Positions 48,544 through 59,500 of a stretch of 60,000 bases of DNA are shown piece after piece. The position numbers were made by a program, and so were the translations under genes. Position 1 is the stretch's first letter. Each line of letters begins with the position of its first letter. The DNA is from Membranipora membranacea (lineage: Eukaryota > Bryozoa > Gymnolaemata > Cheilostomatida > Membraniporidae), in the NCBI GenBank assembly GCA_914767715.1, contig OU612068.1:622001-682000 (forward strand), in the 5' to 3' direction. The notes below the pieces were generated by a model, which was not told the origin of the DNA, did no database searches, and saw only the letters and a list, made by a program, of their open reading frames with translations.

Positions 48544-50435
48544 CTATAAATATTGAAATGGAACTTATAGGAATAATCATAATCATAATCTTTACACACG
48601 CATTTTTCTGATTGAAGATCATTAGTAGATTTTTTGATTTAATTATCAAAAGATTTGTGATCAATAAATAAAGCCCGATATAAAAAAAAAAATTAGGGTC
48701 ATCTATCAAAACAAATATCTATCCTATAATATGTGTTGTTTAAGATAAGCCAAATTCAGCTCCTTTTTCCTATGCTGTGCTGGTTAAAATAGTACCAAAC
48801 TGGAGAGAGGACAACTCCTAATAGAGGTTTAAAAATTGTCTATTGTATACTGTAACAAATTCAAAAATCTTGAATTATTTAATATGATTGTTGCTCGAAT
48901 GGAAAGCCTTGACGTTGACCAGAAAATGTCTTTTGACGGACCCAAAAGCCAACACAGCTACCCCCTATTTAATCATCATACCATGTAGGACATGTCACTG
49001 GCAGGTAGAATGCCTCGGAGCCGACTGTGTGTTTTAAGAATTGTGTGTGCCTCTTTTATGCTCAGCGACTCTAAAACAACAACAAGAGCAATATCATTAT
49101 ACAACTAACTATGATGAGATTGTCAAACATAGTCTGGGGGTACAATGAGAGAACCATGTTTTTTCTTGTGAGATTTACATAATGAATGTTGTAGCAGTGT
49201 ATGCTACCAGTTTATCTCTAGAAAAGAAAAGTCAAATTGTGATTTTATCTGCCTAAATGATAATTATCTACTAAATTAATAACTTATCAGTTTTAAATAT
49301 GAACCCCAACTGTAAGATTGAAAATATCATCGTCCTTGTTTTATTACCCATCACTAGGTCCATTGTCCTTGTTTTATTATCCATCACTAGGTCATGTTTT
49401 ATTTAGCCACACAAACAACCATAATCATCCCTTAGTTTAGTTCTAGCGTATTGTGAATTATTATCAAAACAAACAAGATGATTTCAGCATCAATTGTCAC
49501 ATCAATGTCCTGGTATAGGTGAATCAAGCTTCCGTTGGTTTTATGGCTGCCGTTTTTTGACAGCAACATGTTACTTTCTTTGTTAAAAATACTTATTTTG
49601 CAATAATTATGATTCAGTGTTATTTACTGCTAGAATCCTTCATTTCTACAACATTTTTGTTATTGGTCATTCTAAGTCAAGGCATCGCTCGATCAAGCTG
49701 CCCAACCTGTTACTCTGAAGACTTAGTCTCACTTACCAGTCTCAACTAAATCAGACGACTGAGAATTTACACTCACCAACCAAACCAACTTCTGTTATTA
49801 AACATTTATTGCATATCATCGGAGAAGGCGAACAAGGTATTATTTTCCTTCTATCTAATTTGACAACTTAAGAACAATTCACCTCATGCTTGCATTCATG
49901 CTTATTTTATCATTATTTGTTTTTAACATAATTGTTACATTTTTATTGCTATTTTAACCTGTCAATTTATACTGTAATGCTGACAATCACTTAATGTTTG
50001 ATTATCATATTTTATCGCATAACTATTAATTCATTACAGTTTTCACGGTGTCTATGGTGTCTACGGTATATAGCACAATAAAATAACTATCAATCAACCT
50101 ATTGACATCTGTTGAACTTCAAACTAAATCTCCCGATGTGCAGTACACCAACAGCAGCATCAGTACACCAATATAAAACATTGACCTCATTGTGAAAAAG
50201 GTGTCTGTATTAGTCTGTCTAGTTCTGTCTGAGCTAAGAAATACAAATGTGACGCTATTCACATAAAAACAAACACATTTATTTGAAAAATTTCTCCACC
50301 TTCGATGAGGAAATCTGAATCGGATAAGGAAATCTAGAAGCTTTTAGAACTGTCTGCCAATAATGTGTCAGCATTGATGGCGCACTGAGAGAGATCAATT
50401 AATATGGATTAGGTGGGATCAGTAACCGGCAAAGT
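48544..50435. other. Region upstream of the CAP fragment
   Basis: It should hold the missing 5' exon(s) of the CAP gene, but I could not identify one. A fragment of the copy A foldback family occurs at about 48768-48850, recognised by CCAAACTGGAGAGAGGACAA. A tandem pair of CATTGTCCTTGTTTTATTA-like strings lies at 49330-49395. A 13-base A run lies near 48680. Confidence 0.4.
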
Positions 50436-50636
50436 TAATAAGGCATCATATTACAAACAAGAAATGCCAACAGAAAGTGGCACTGGGTATCAGTTTTCCC
50501 CGAATTGCGCACCTCAGAATGCCCAAAAACACCTAAAAAAGCCCCGTTTTTGGCATTCTGTGATGCGCAATTTGGGGAAAACTGATACGCAGTGCCATTT
50601 TCTGTTGGAATTTCCTGTTTGTACTATGCTTTATCA
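50436..50636. mobile_element. Near-perfect 200 bp hairpin (foldback MITE)
   Basis: Arms of about 90-95 bp (50436-50530 and 50546-50636) with a loop of about 15-20 bases. Paired strings include CCAACAGAAAGTGGCACTG / CAGTGCCATTTTCTGTTGG, ATCAGTTTTCCCC / GGGGAAAACTGAT and AGAATGCCCAAAAAC / GTTTTTGGCATTCT. The open frame across it is an artefact of the hairpin. Transcription would give a long dsRNA-like stem. Confidence 0.85.
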
Positions 50637-51611
50637 AAGCGGCTTCGTATGTGAGAATTTTCTAAAATAATTTTTCTGGTCTAAGTAATGGTGCGTTTGA
50701 CAGCATGTTTGGCGTTATTGAAAAATGACGCTATATGTATTTTCCTTTGAAGGTCTGTGCTGATCTTGATAAATTTTTCATACTGCTGAAAACAGGAGTG
50801 TGTGTCATTAATTCAGCTCTTCAGTGGAAAACAGCAACAAAAATTGGTAATTACCAATTTAATCTATCCCAAATTGATGCTTGAAATTTCACATTTCATC
50901 AAATTAAAAAAAATCACACACATTATAACGTGTCGTAAAAAGCCTGTTTGGGCTCATCCAAGCATTTCTTTTTTGGGAGGGGGGGCGAGGATGCTCACAA
51001 AAATCAATAGTTGCTGCTTTATTGATTTATATGAAGTAACCCCTGATGGAACTTTTTAAATAGAAGTCTTATTGTCCATTATGTACTGATGGCTTATCTT
51101 CACAATAATAGCCATTCTAGGTATTTAACCACTGATCCATAAATTCATTTATCGATGATGTTTCTTTGTCAAAAGGATCCTCAAAATTATAACGCACTAC
51201 ACTACCGGAGAGTATAAGTAAAAAATCTATGACCTGTTCAAAATCATTACTTGAATTTGCAAGATATTCATGTATTGAGATTCTCATTTACACTTATAAC
51301 ATAATAATACGATATGATGAGCGATCAACCTCAGTGAACGAACATCACTTGTCTTGGGATTCTTGCAATTTTGAGTCTGTCATCTGAGTTGGGCTATTAT
51401 TATTTAGTAGCCGCGCAGTTTCCTACCGGAAAATTATGTGGATATAAGGATTGGTCATGGACATTTACCTGTTTTACAAACAGCAGATATGTCATGATTT
51501 ATTATTGAATTGCCCAACTTTATCGATCAGAATAATGCTGTCCTATTTTTAAGGGCTTTTATCGTGTTTGGATGTGTTTTTGTGTTTTTTTTGTGAGAGG
51601 CGATAATTATA

Positions 51612-51736
51612 ATGAACCTAGAACAAGTTTGACCCTGTTTGCCTGCATTCTGGTGTCCTTCCCTATTCACTATTGATGATCAGTGGGGGGAAGCAATTCC
51701 TTATGCAGACAAACAGGATCAAACCTGGTCTAGCAT
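51612..51736. mobile_element. Short inverted-repeat element
   Basis: Ends pair over about 34 bases: ACCTAGAACAAGTTTGACCC on the left against GGATCAAACCTGGTCTAG on the right, continuing through CTGTTTGCCTGCAT / ATGCAGACAAACAG. The 55-base centre is unique. Probably a small MITE. Confidence 0.65.
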
Positions 51737-52271
51737 CGTCCTGCGGAGCAAAGCTATAACTCCTTTCAAAAATACTTCTTTGCCTCCCTGATGACTATCA
51801 AACCGTTAATGCTGACTTGTGACATCCTGGTTTAAGAAGAATTATTCTGGACTGAGTGACGTGTCAGATCTGATGTTAACATACCTGCAGAGCATCAGGC
51901 GTTCATCCAAACAGCTCCTAATTACGGTCCCTATATTCAGTTATAGATTATAATATAATATATATACGGTGAAATATTTGAGGCATGTATTCATTCAAAA
52001 TAGCACTTGGCATCTAAGTTTTAATTTTATTTATTACTTATCTGGTAAATCATGCTGTTCCTATTTTTGCTTTGGTAAAACATAAGCTTAAGTGACTTGA
52101 TGTTGTGTAGGATAATGTTTACATGTAGGAACTCTACCCATAACACGTCACATAGGACATTTCCCAAAAAATGATGGTTTTTTTTTGCGGTTACCTCAAT
52201 AGCAAAACTGATATTCCTTATAAAAGTACCTTCTAAAAACTCCATACACCATCTGTACCTAGATAACCATA

Positions 52272-54240
52272 AACCTAGACAGGACACTGTATGGAGCATT
52301 AGCATTGAGGCAGTGAGGCGCTTAATTATGGTGACGCGACGTCACTGGAGGGTGTAGAAACAGTGATTTTTACTCATAGCTATCATTGATTTATCTGTCC
52401 CAGCTCTGGTTAAATGTTGATAACTCAATTGGCTTAAATCGGAATTTAAGTTTGAAAATTGTAATAGATTCAGCAGCTTCTGCCGATCATCTTTGATAGT
52501 CTATTTAGCTTCGTAGCTCAAATACTATCAATAAAGCAAGCTATTGAAAACGGTGCATAGACTTAAACCTATAATTTTTTTGCAGTTTCAGTCCTGAATA
52601 AATGCCTATATCTCAAACAACTTTGATTGAATTTTGAGTTTCAAAATTGCAATAGACTCAGCAGCTTCTGGTGATCATTTTGAAAGTCTGTTTAGGTTTG
52701 TAGCGCAAATATTATTAAAAAAGCAAGCGATTGAAAACGGTGCATAGACTCAAAGCTATAACTTTTTTTTGCAGATTCAACTCTGATTTGAAGTTTATTG
52801 CCTAATCAATTTTAATGGGATTTCAAGTTTGAATAATTATTGTAATAGAATCAGCAGCTTATGGGGCTCATTTTGAAGGTCTGTTCAGCTTTTTAGCTCA
52901 GGTATAACCATTGAGTTTAGGACTTTCCTCCTTGTTATAACCGAACAAGCAAGGACAATACCTAGCAGGCAAAGGAAAGTATAGTCATTGCATGACAGTT
53001 ACATACTGGTGGTTCAGAAGTTCCGCTCTGGCCTGACTTATCCATTGTGAACAAATAGGGCTTTGCTTGATGAGTGTTACAACTGTTGTGTACTCAGAAA
53101 TCTATAAATCTGTTGCTATATTGCTGACTGCAGCAGACCACAATAAACCTATGTATTTCAAAAGTTCGAAAAATTGTGTTTCGTGGTCAGAATTGATGTA
53201 TTTTGATTTCCTGAATTACCGGATTTAGCTCTTGCTTGTTTTATCAGGCTGCTAATATAAGGTAAGAACGAGGAGAATGCTGCCGGGCATGAGGTCTACC
53301 TCTCCTTTTGACCCACTGAATTGACCATTATATTAGCTACACAGAATATCGTCTACTATGAACTACAATTTTATTTGAAGCTTTGCGAGGTCCGGCCTTG
53401 ACATGTTTACTTCCAACTGTCTCTGTTGGTCACATTTCAATGTTGGTGGATATTTTGTCTAAGGTCATGAAATTTGTTATTGTGTATGCCTGGCTCAATA
53501 TGAGCAAAAAAGCATTCAAAAAAAAGCAAAGATGAAGTTAGTTATTTCTTTGGTAATTGTGTATTCTCCAAGTAAATTCAATTGCTTGCTTCCAAGGAAG
53601 AAAGTCCTGAACTCCCTGGTTATACTTGAGCTAAAAGGCAGAACAGACCATCAAAATGATCTCTACAAGCTACTGAATCTATTGCAATTTTCAAACTCAA
53701 AATCCCATCGAAATTGATAAGGAAATAAACTTTAAAAAAAGGGCTGAAACTGCAAAAAAATGTATAGCTTCGAGTCTAAGCACCGTTTTCAATAGCTTGC
53801 TTTTTTTGATAATATTTGAGCTACAAAGCTAAACAGACTATCAAAATGTTCACCAGAAGCTGTTGAGTCTATTGCAATTTTCAAACTCAAAATTCAATCA
53901 AAATTGTTTGAGATATAAGCATTTAATCAGGGCTGAAACTGCGAAAAGAATTATAGCTTTAAGTCTATGCACCGTTTTCGATAGCTTGCTTTTTTAATAA
54001 TATTTAAGCTACGAAGCTAAATAGACTATCAAAATGATCGCCAGAAGCTGCTGAATCTATTGCAATTTTCAAACTTAAATCCGATTGAAGCCAATTGAGT
54101 TATCAACATTTGACCAGACCTAGGACAGGTAAATCAATGATAGCTATGAGTAAAAATCACTGTTTCTACACCCTCCAGTGACGCCGCGTCACCATAATTA
54201 AGTGCCTCACTTCAGCTATATACAGTGTCCTGTCTAGGTT
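52272..54240. mobile_element. 1.97 kb foldback transposon with an internal ~190 bp tandem repeat in both arms
   Basis: Outer ends AACCTAGACAGGACACTGTA and its complement at the right, flanked by TA on both sides (52270-52271, 54241-54242), consistent with a Tc1/mariner-type TA duplication. Each arm (about 600 bp) contains three ~190 bp units: CAGCAGCTTCTG recurs at 52471, 52659 and 52852 (the last diverged) and its complement near 53664, 53856 and 54045. The roughly 750 bp centre is unique and has no transposase that I can recognise. Shared GGAGGGTGTAGAAACAGTG in both arms shows recent arm homogeneity. Confidence 0.85.
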
Positions 54241-54254
54241 TAATATTAAGTCTA

Positions 54255-54372
54255 TGTAGATAACTCACAAACAGAAATTCTGATATGTCTCCATGAAATC
54301 AAGGCAACATCAATGTAGATAACTCACAAACAGAATTTCTGATATGTCTCCATGAAATCAAGGCAATATCTA
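54255..54372. repeat. 59 bp tandem duplication of the exon 8 relic
   Basis: Two copies, at 54255-54313 and 54314-54372, both starting TGTAGATAACTCACAAACAG and differing at a few bases. They derive from a partly deleted exon 8 of the coiled-coil gene. Confidence 0.9.
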
Positions 54373-54630
54373 TGGTATTTACCTATGTGTATATTATAAT
54401 TGAATTACTTTCGTGATGTTATGTGCTCCTAACAAAAGAGAGGGCAACCCAATCATTATAATGCAGTCTGATATATGTGTGAGAAACGGACTGGGCCGTG
54501 TACACAACAAGGTGTAGTTAGCTTGCTCCGAGTCTACTTTTTAGTTTTAAGTTCTAGTTGGTTCTAGCATTGAAAGCCTTCGCTTGAATTATGCAATCAT
54601 TATATAACCCACAGAAGGGTCTCAAAGATA

Positions 54631-54892
54631 CACTGATACACGAAACACTGATACACGATACACTGATACACGATACACTGATCTACGAGCGATATCAAAT
54701 AATATCCTGACAAAATGTGATACACGCACAGAGTTTATCTACTCCACTGATTTTAATACACTATACACATGTCTCAATTTATTCTGATGGGCTTTACGAG
54801 CGATATCAATTAATATCCTGACAATATGTGATACACACACAGAGTTTATCTACTCCACTGAATTTAATGCACTAGACACCGTCTCAATTTTG
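54631..54892. repeat. 15 bp minisatellite followed by a 111 bp direct duplication
   Basis: CACTGATACACGATA repeats about four times (54631-54690). From 54684 and again from 54795 a ~97 base segment is repeated (TACGAGCGATATCAA, ATCCTGACAA, GAGTTTATCTACTCCACTGA). Confidence 0.85.
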
Positions 54893-55703
54893 AATTTAGA
54901 TTTTAATTCAAGGCTATTATAATACACAGTCTATTTAAATCATCACACGTTGTATGTATTGCAGCTTTTGATATCTGCTGATACTCTGGTACATGAAAGC
55001 GTCACCCAGACAGGCATAAACTTAATTTGTTTAGCATAAGATTATTTATTTAACTACCCTGACCATTTAATTCACTTGAGATAAAATACATGTATAAAAT
55101 ATTTATATAACTATAAGGTTAAAAATATTAAAAGGTCTTCGAAATAATCTGACCTGACCGTCTCTGTATCCTTATATTTTTTTATCCTTTGTTATTTAGA
55201 ATGTCAGATGAGTGCTGATATAAGCACTGATAGCACAGATAAAGTAGTTTTAGGTTTAGTTCATTGCTTTGATGATGATATTATTGTTGTGCAAGCAGGT
55301 AGTTTCACTTTGATGATGTAAGTGTTGCGCAAGCAGGTGTAGTTGGTGCAAGTATTACTGAAGTTGATGGTAACTTGTAGTTGTATTCTCTTTCTTATTG
55401 TAGTGCGTGTAGTGTGTAGTATGATATTTTTTCAATTCCCGTTCATCGCTCTGGCGTTCAGGTCATCATATATAGCAGAAGGCAGGGACGCAATAATAAG
55501 CTGATGCTAAAATAGAAAGCTCCGCAAACCAGGGTTAATTTAAAGTTGTAATAAAACACCATTAAGTGTTGTTTTCATCTAAAAAATCCTGTCTACTGAT
55601 AGGCTGTTAATCATGCTGTGTATTTAAAACTCAATGTTAGTTTCATAACCTTAAACTTAAACTATAATGTAAAATCATTAATATTTATAAGATGATTGAT
55701 TTA

Positions 55704-55800
55704 TGGATTTGGATTTGGATTTGGATTTGGATTTGGATTTGGATTTGGATATGGATATGGATATGGATATGGATATGGATATGAATATGGATATGGATTT
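55704..55800. repeat. Hexamer array (GGATTT)n/(GGATAT)n
   Basis: About seven GGATTT units then eight GGATAT units. The apparent Asp-Leu/Asp-Met peptide is repeat-encoded and not a gene. Confidence 0.95.
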
Positions 55801-55904
55801 ATGGATTATATTATATTTATGGATTATAAACCATCACCTCGTGTTCAAAATGAGGTCATTATTTTTAGATGATTCAAGTCATGTGATTAGTCCGCAATAA
55901 TCAG

Positions 55905-56130
55905 TTAAAAAGCAATAATTATAAAACTTTGACTGTTTGCCGTTGACCGTTTCTGGATGGTTCCTGTCATGCGCTTTGTCTGTAACAACAATTAAAAAAA
56001 CAAGAATTATTGAGCTTTGAATTGTTTTTAAGATGGGTCCTACCATTGTTTGTGGATGGTTTATGTCATGTGATTTGTCTGCAGTTATAAAAAAAAAGGC
56101 AAGAATTATTGGACTTTGATTGTTTTCTTT
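55905..56130. repeat. ~88-99 bp tandem repeat, about 2.3 copies
   Basis: Copies begin near 55927, 56015 and 56114 with CTTTGA(C/A/T)TG. Shared internal landmarks are GGATGGTT, GTCATG(C/T)G, TTTGTCTG and AAGAATTATTG. Confidence 0.75.
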
Positions 56131-56567
56131 GGATTTCATGCCAAGATCTGGGAAATTATTTTACCAAGTCTGCAGCTTTTGCTGCAAATGATGTGAAGGT
56201 GACCTGGGAAATATTTCATCGCATGACAATGAGAGTGGCATAGGACGATATTTATGTGGTAGATTAAATTGCGTTTCGCCTTAACGATTGTATGATATTT
56301 AAATCTGCCATTGAATTAGGGCAGGGTTTTTCCCACCCTGACATATGCATGTTGTGCCCTCTCTCTTCATGCTGGGTTTTAGATTTCAAAATTTGGGAGG
56401 AGCTACAGTTATTAGGCTCCACCCACATAAACAAGGACACATGTTACACATAGGCTACTCTAGTTGACCAGAACAATCTAGATAGAGCAAGTGAGCCCTC
56501 AGGTAGCGTACTGTACTGTAGCTGATAGTGCCCACAAAGCCAACTACTGGATCCTAAAGAACACATT
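56131..56567 (+). promoter_or_regulatory. Upstream region of the CHPF-like gene
   Basis: It presumably holds the promoter and 5' UTR of the glycosyltransferase gene. A CACCC-type element (GGCTCCACCCACA) lies near 56426. No TATA box was recognised at a fixed distance. An upstream non-coding exon cannot be excluded. Confidence 0.35.
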
Positions 56568-59500
56568 ATGCTGAAGATGTGTCTTACCTACAGTAAGGTG
56601 GCCATACCTCTCTTACTAGGTATATGTATCGGCATCGCACTAAGCTTCATCATTTTACCCTTTATAGAAGAGAGGACATGCAAGATCGATTCATTTTACT
56701 CAGCTTCGTTAAACCGTCACACAAAATCTATCAGAAACAATGGAAATAGGTTAGCAAGTGGCGTTGACTTTGATTCGTTCCTCGGTGCAGAGTTTGAACC
56801 ACAGGTGATAAAATCCGAGCTTAGCGGGGCCCAGTCTGTGAAGAAACCAGTCAGACGGAAATTTGTAAATTTGGAAGTTGATATCAAAGAGCCAGTGTTT
56901 ATTGGGTACTTATCCTCATTAGATCAATGGAACAATCGTCTGGTGGCGCTGAACAAGACATTAGTGAGCTCTACGACAAATGGATTACTACCTGTCAAAT
57001 TTTTCATCAACGTCGGCCAGAAATCACCTGCGCCACCGACCTCTGTTTCTTCTTCCTCAATGGTGGCTCTGAAGTTGCTTGACACAAGCACTCTGCCGCT
57101 TGTAACTCTCAAACATATGGTCAACCTGCATATAAAGAGATACAAGTATTTCACGCTCTTACCCGACAATGTATATGTTAAGCGCTCAATGTCTGACCAT
57201 ATCTCATTGTCGATAGATGAGAACCCGTGTTTCTGCTTCTCTTCAACTAAGGAATCTGCATGTGATATGTCTTCGGGGCTGGTAATCTCAAATGTGAGTA
57301 TTGTTTTGATCGCTTAACATCATTTTTTCTGTATTCCTTGCTGGCCACATCAAAAACGTAATCGTATCTCGCATTTCTGTTTGTTCCGAAAAACCATCAA
57401 CAAAAATGGTTCGTTCAACCTTCTCTTGCAAAGATTCGATTAAAATGGTGACCACTCTGTAAATTGGATAATCAATTCGTTACATCCAATCGCAGAGAAG
57501 TTTATTCCAGAAATTATGGCTGCTCAAAGGTGATGTATCACTTGGTGTAAGCTTTTGATATGTTTTTTTATAACTGTATTTTCATTAATCAATCAAAACA
57601 TTCTTTTGATATTATTATTAGAGGCCCAACAGTGTAGAGCCTTAATTCTTAGCAAACATGTTTTAACATAGCAAAATGATGTGAGGCATCACCTCAAGAT
57701 GTTAATAATATCCAATGACAAAGTTAAACACTGCATTAAAATAGTTTTATTGCCATTTCTGAATTCAATGAAATCGCTATGACCATGTTACGGTCAAGGT
57801 TATAACATCACATAGCTTCTCTCTAGTTGATTTGCACTGTTGAGTGGGAAGTGATATCCCACTGTTGATAGCTGTAGAGCTACATCGCTGTCTGGCCACT
57901 CAACACAAAAACACAGAGTACCTGGGTTACTCTGTGACAATAAATCCATTGTTTTATACTCAAGCCTCTGAGCCCATGTCATCACTGATAGAAGCCGCCT
58001 CTGAGCCCATGTCATCACTGATAGAAGCCAGCCTCAAGCGTTTAAAGATAAGGTATTAATTAGTTGTTTAATTATATCACAGTGGGGTCTGTGTTTTACT
58101 AGAGTACCTTTGGTTTATAGATGGTGCTGTATTTTTATATTTTAGTACTACTACTGCAGTAAACACATAACAATTATTATTGTTTGGTCAGGGATGTTTG
58201 TAAAGTCAGCATTCATTAGTGCAGAATGATGATACTCAACCCTTCCTTTATATAAACATGGTTTTGTTAATGATCGGAGGTCTAAAAATGTCAGAGGTGT
58301 CTGACTGTGGCAACAGACGCCGCCCCTCAAGTGTTCATGTCTGCTGTCTGCTCCCTTATCACGGTCAACTCTACCCAGCCCAGCTACTGGCACCCTGACA
58401 CAAATATGGCCGAGTAGTGCTTTTTGGTTTGACATGAAAAGCATCCCTACTATCTTCTTGTGCCCCCAAGGAAGATGGCGGTGGTCCTCAAATTTAGTCT
58501 GTGGTTATGGCTCCATGGCACAACTAAAGCTCTATAAGACTGCTCCTACTATGGATAGAGCTTTCATCTACTTAGTTTTATTGACTGATTATAGTCACAT
58601 ATAATTGTAGAGAGTTTTGATCAGATTATCAGAGAATGTCGAGAGATGCGAACAGCTGTTTAAGCGAGGAGATAACAGCAGAGCGACATCTATGTCATCC
58701 TCGTCGGCGTTTGAAGCCCTTCACAAATGTATACATCACATCACTGAAGTATCGTGTACGGCTTTACCTAATTCTCAGGTCTGAGGACACTACTAATAGA
58801 ACAAATTGAATTGAAACAGATGTTTACAATCAAATTTTAATCATGAGCTCACCTCAATCGCCTCTTCACCTAAAACTATGCATTTGAAACTAGGAATTGA
58901 TGCGCCGCTCACTCAGGAGTCATATTTTTTTACATTTGCGCTGTCCTAAATTATAGATCATGTACTAGTTTTAACCTCCACAGTAGATGCCGTAGATGTA
59001 GTATTATAATACAAGCATCAGTATTTCTACTTTACAGTATGTGTATTATAATATATGTGTATTATAATATATAAGTTAAATTTGAACTTGACAGTATGAT
59101 TATGAAGAAGGAGAAAGCAGCTCATTAGAGACAGCTATGAGAAGTTCTCATACAATGATCATCTCGAGCATTAAATCTGCTACAGACATCTACACTGTTA
59201 GGAGGTAATGGTTACGTTTTTTCCACTGTTGCTCTCTGATTGACCGGGGCATTCCCATAAAAATTGTGCAAACCACTAACTGGATTCCTTCTTATTGAGG
59301 CCGAGAGTCCAGTCAACATCTTGATCTGACATACCAGATCTACATTGTTACGCGTCGGTAGAATCGGTTGACCAAATAAAGGAAAAAAATTACTTGTCGA
59401 CCTTGTAGATCTCCTGTTACCCCACTCTCTTTACTTTTCAACGAGTAAAGTAAATTTAAGTTTTCTAAGTCCTAATTTGAGCCCCTATACGGAGTTGTCC

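Larger units (their letters stand above)
51848..54500 (+). pseudogene. Decayed partial copy of the coiled-coil gene (end of exon 7 to intron 8), interrupted by a foldback element
   Basis: 51848-52271 aligns by eye with the end of exon 7 and intron 7 (45013-45375): shared landmarks are TTAACATA(C/T)CT(A/G)CAGAGCA, CTAATTA(C/T)GGTCCCT and GCGG(T/C)TACCTCAATA. 54243-54500 aligns with exon 8 and intron 8 (45365-45680): TAGATAACTC, ACAGAAATTC, GATAT(G/A)TCTCCA, AATCAAGGCAA, then intronic GAATTACTTTC. The middle of exon 8 is deleted and the remaining piece is tandemly duplicated (59 bp unit). Introns are retained, so this came from DNA duplication, not a retrocopy. The 1.97 kb foldback at 52272-54240 sits between the halves. 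Confidence 0.7.

Noticed and set aside
50413-50670. 85-codon open frame
   Set aside because: It is entirely the translation of a near-perfect hairpin element.
55703-55900. Asp-Leu/Asp-Met repeat peptide
   Set aside because: It is the translation of a GGATTT/GGATAT hexamer array.
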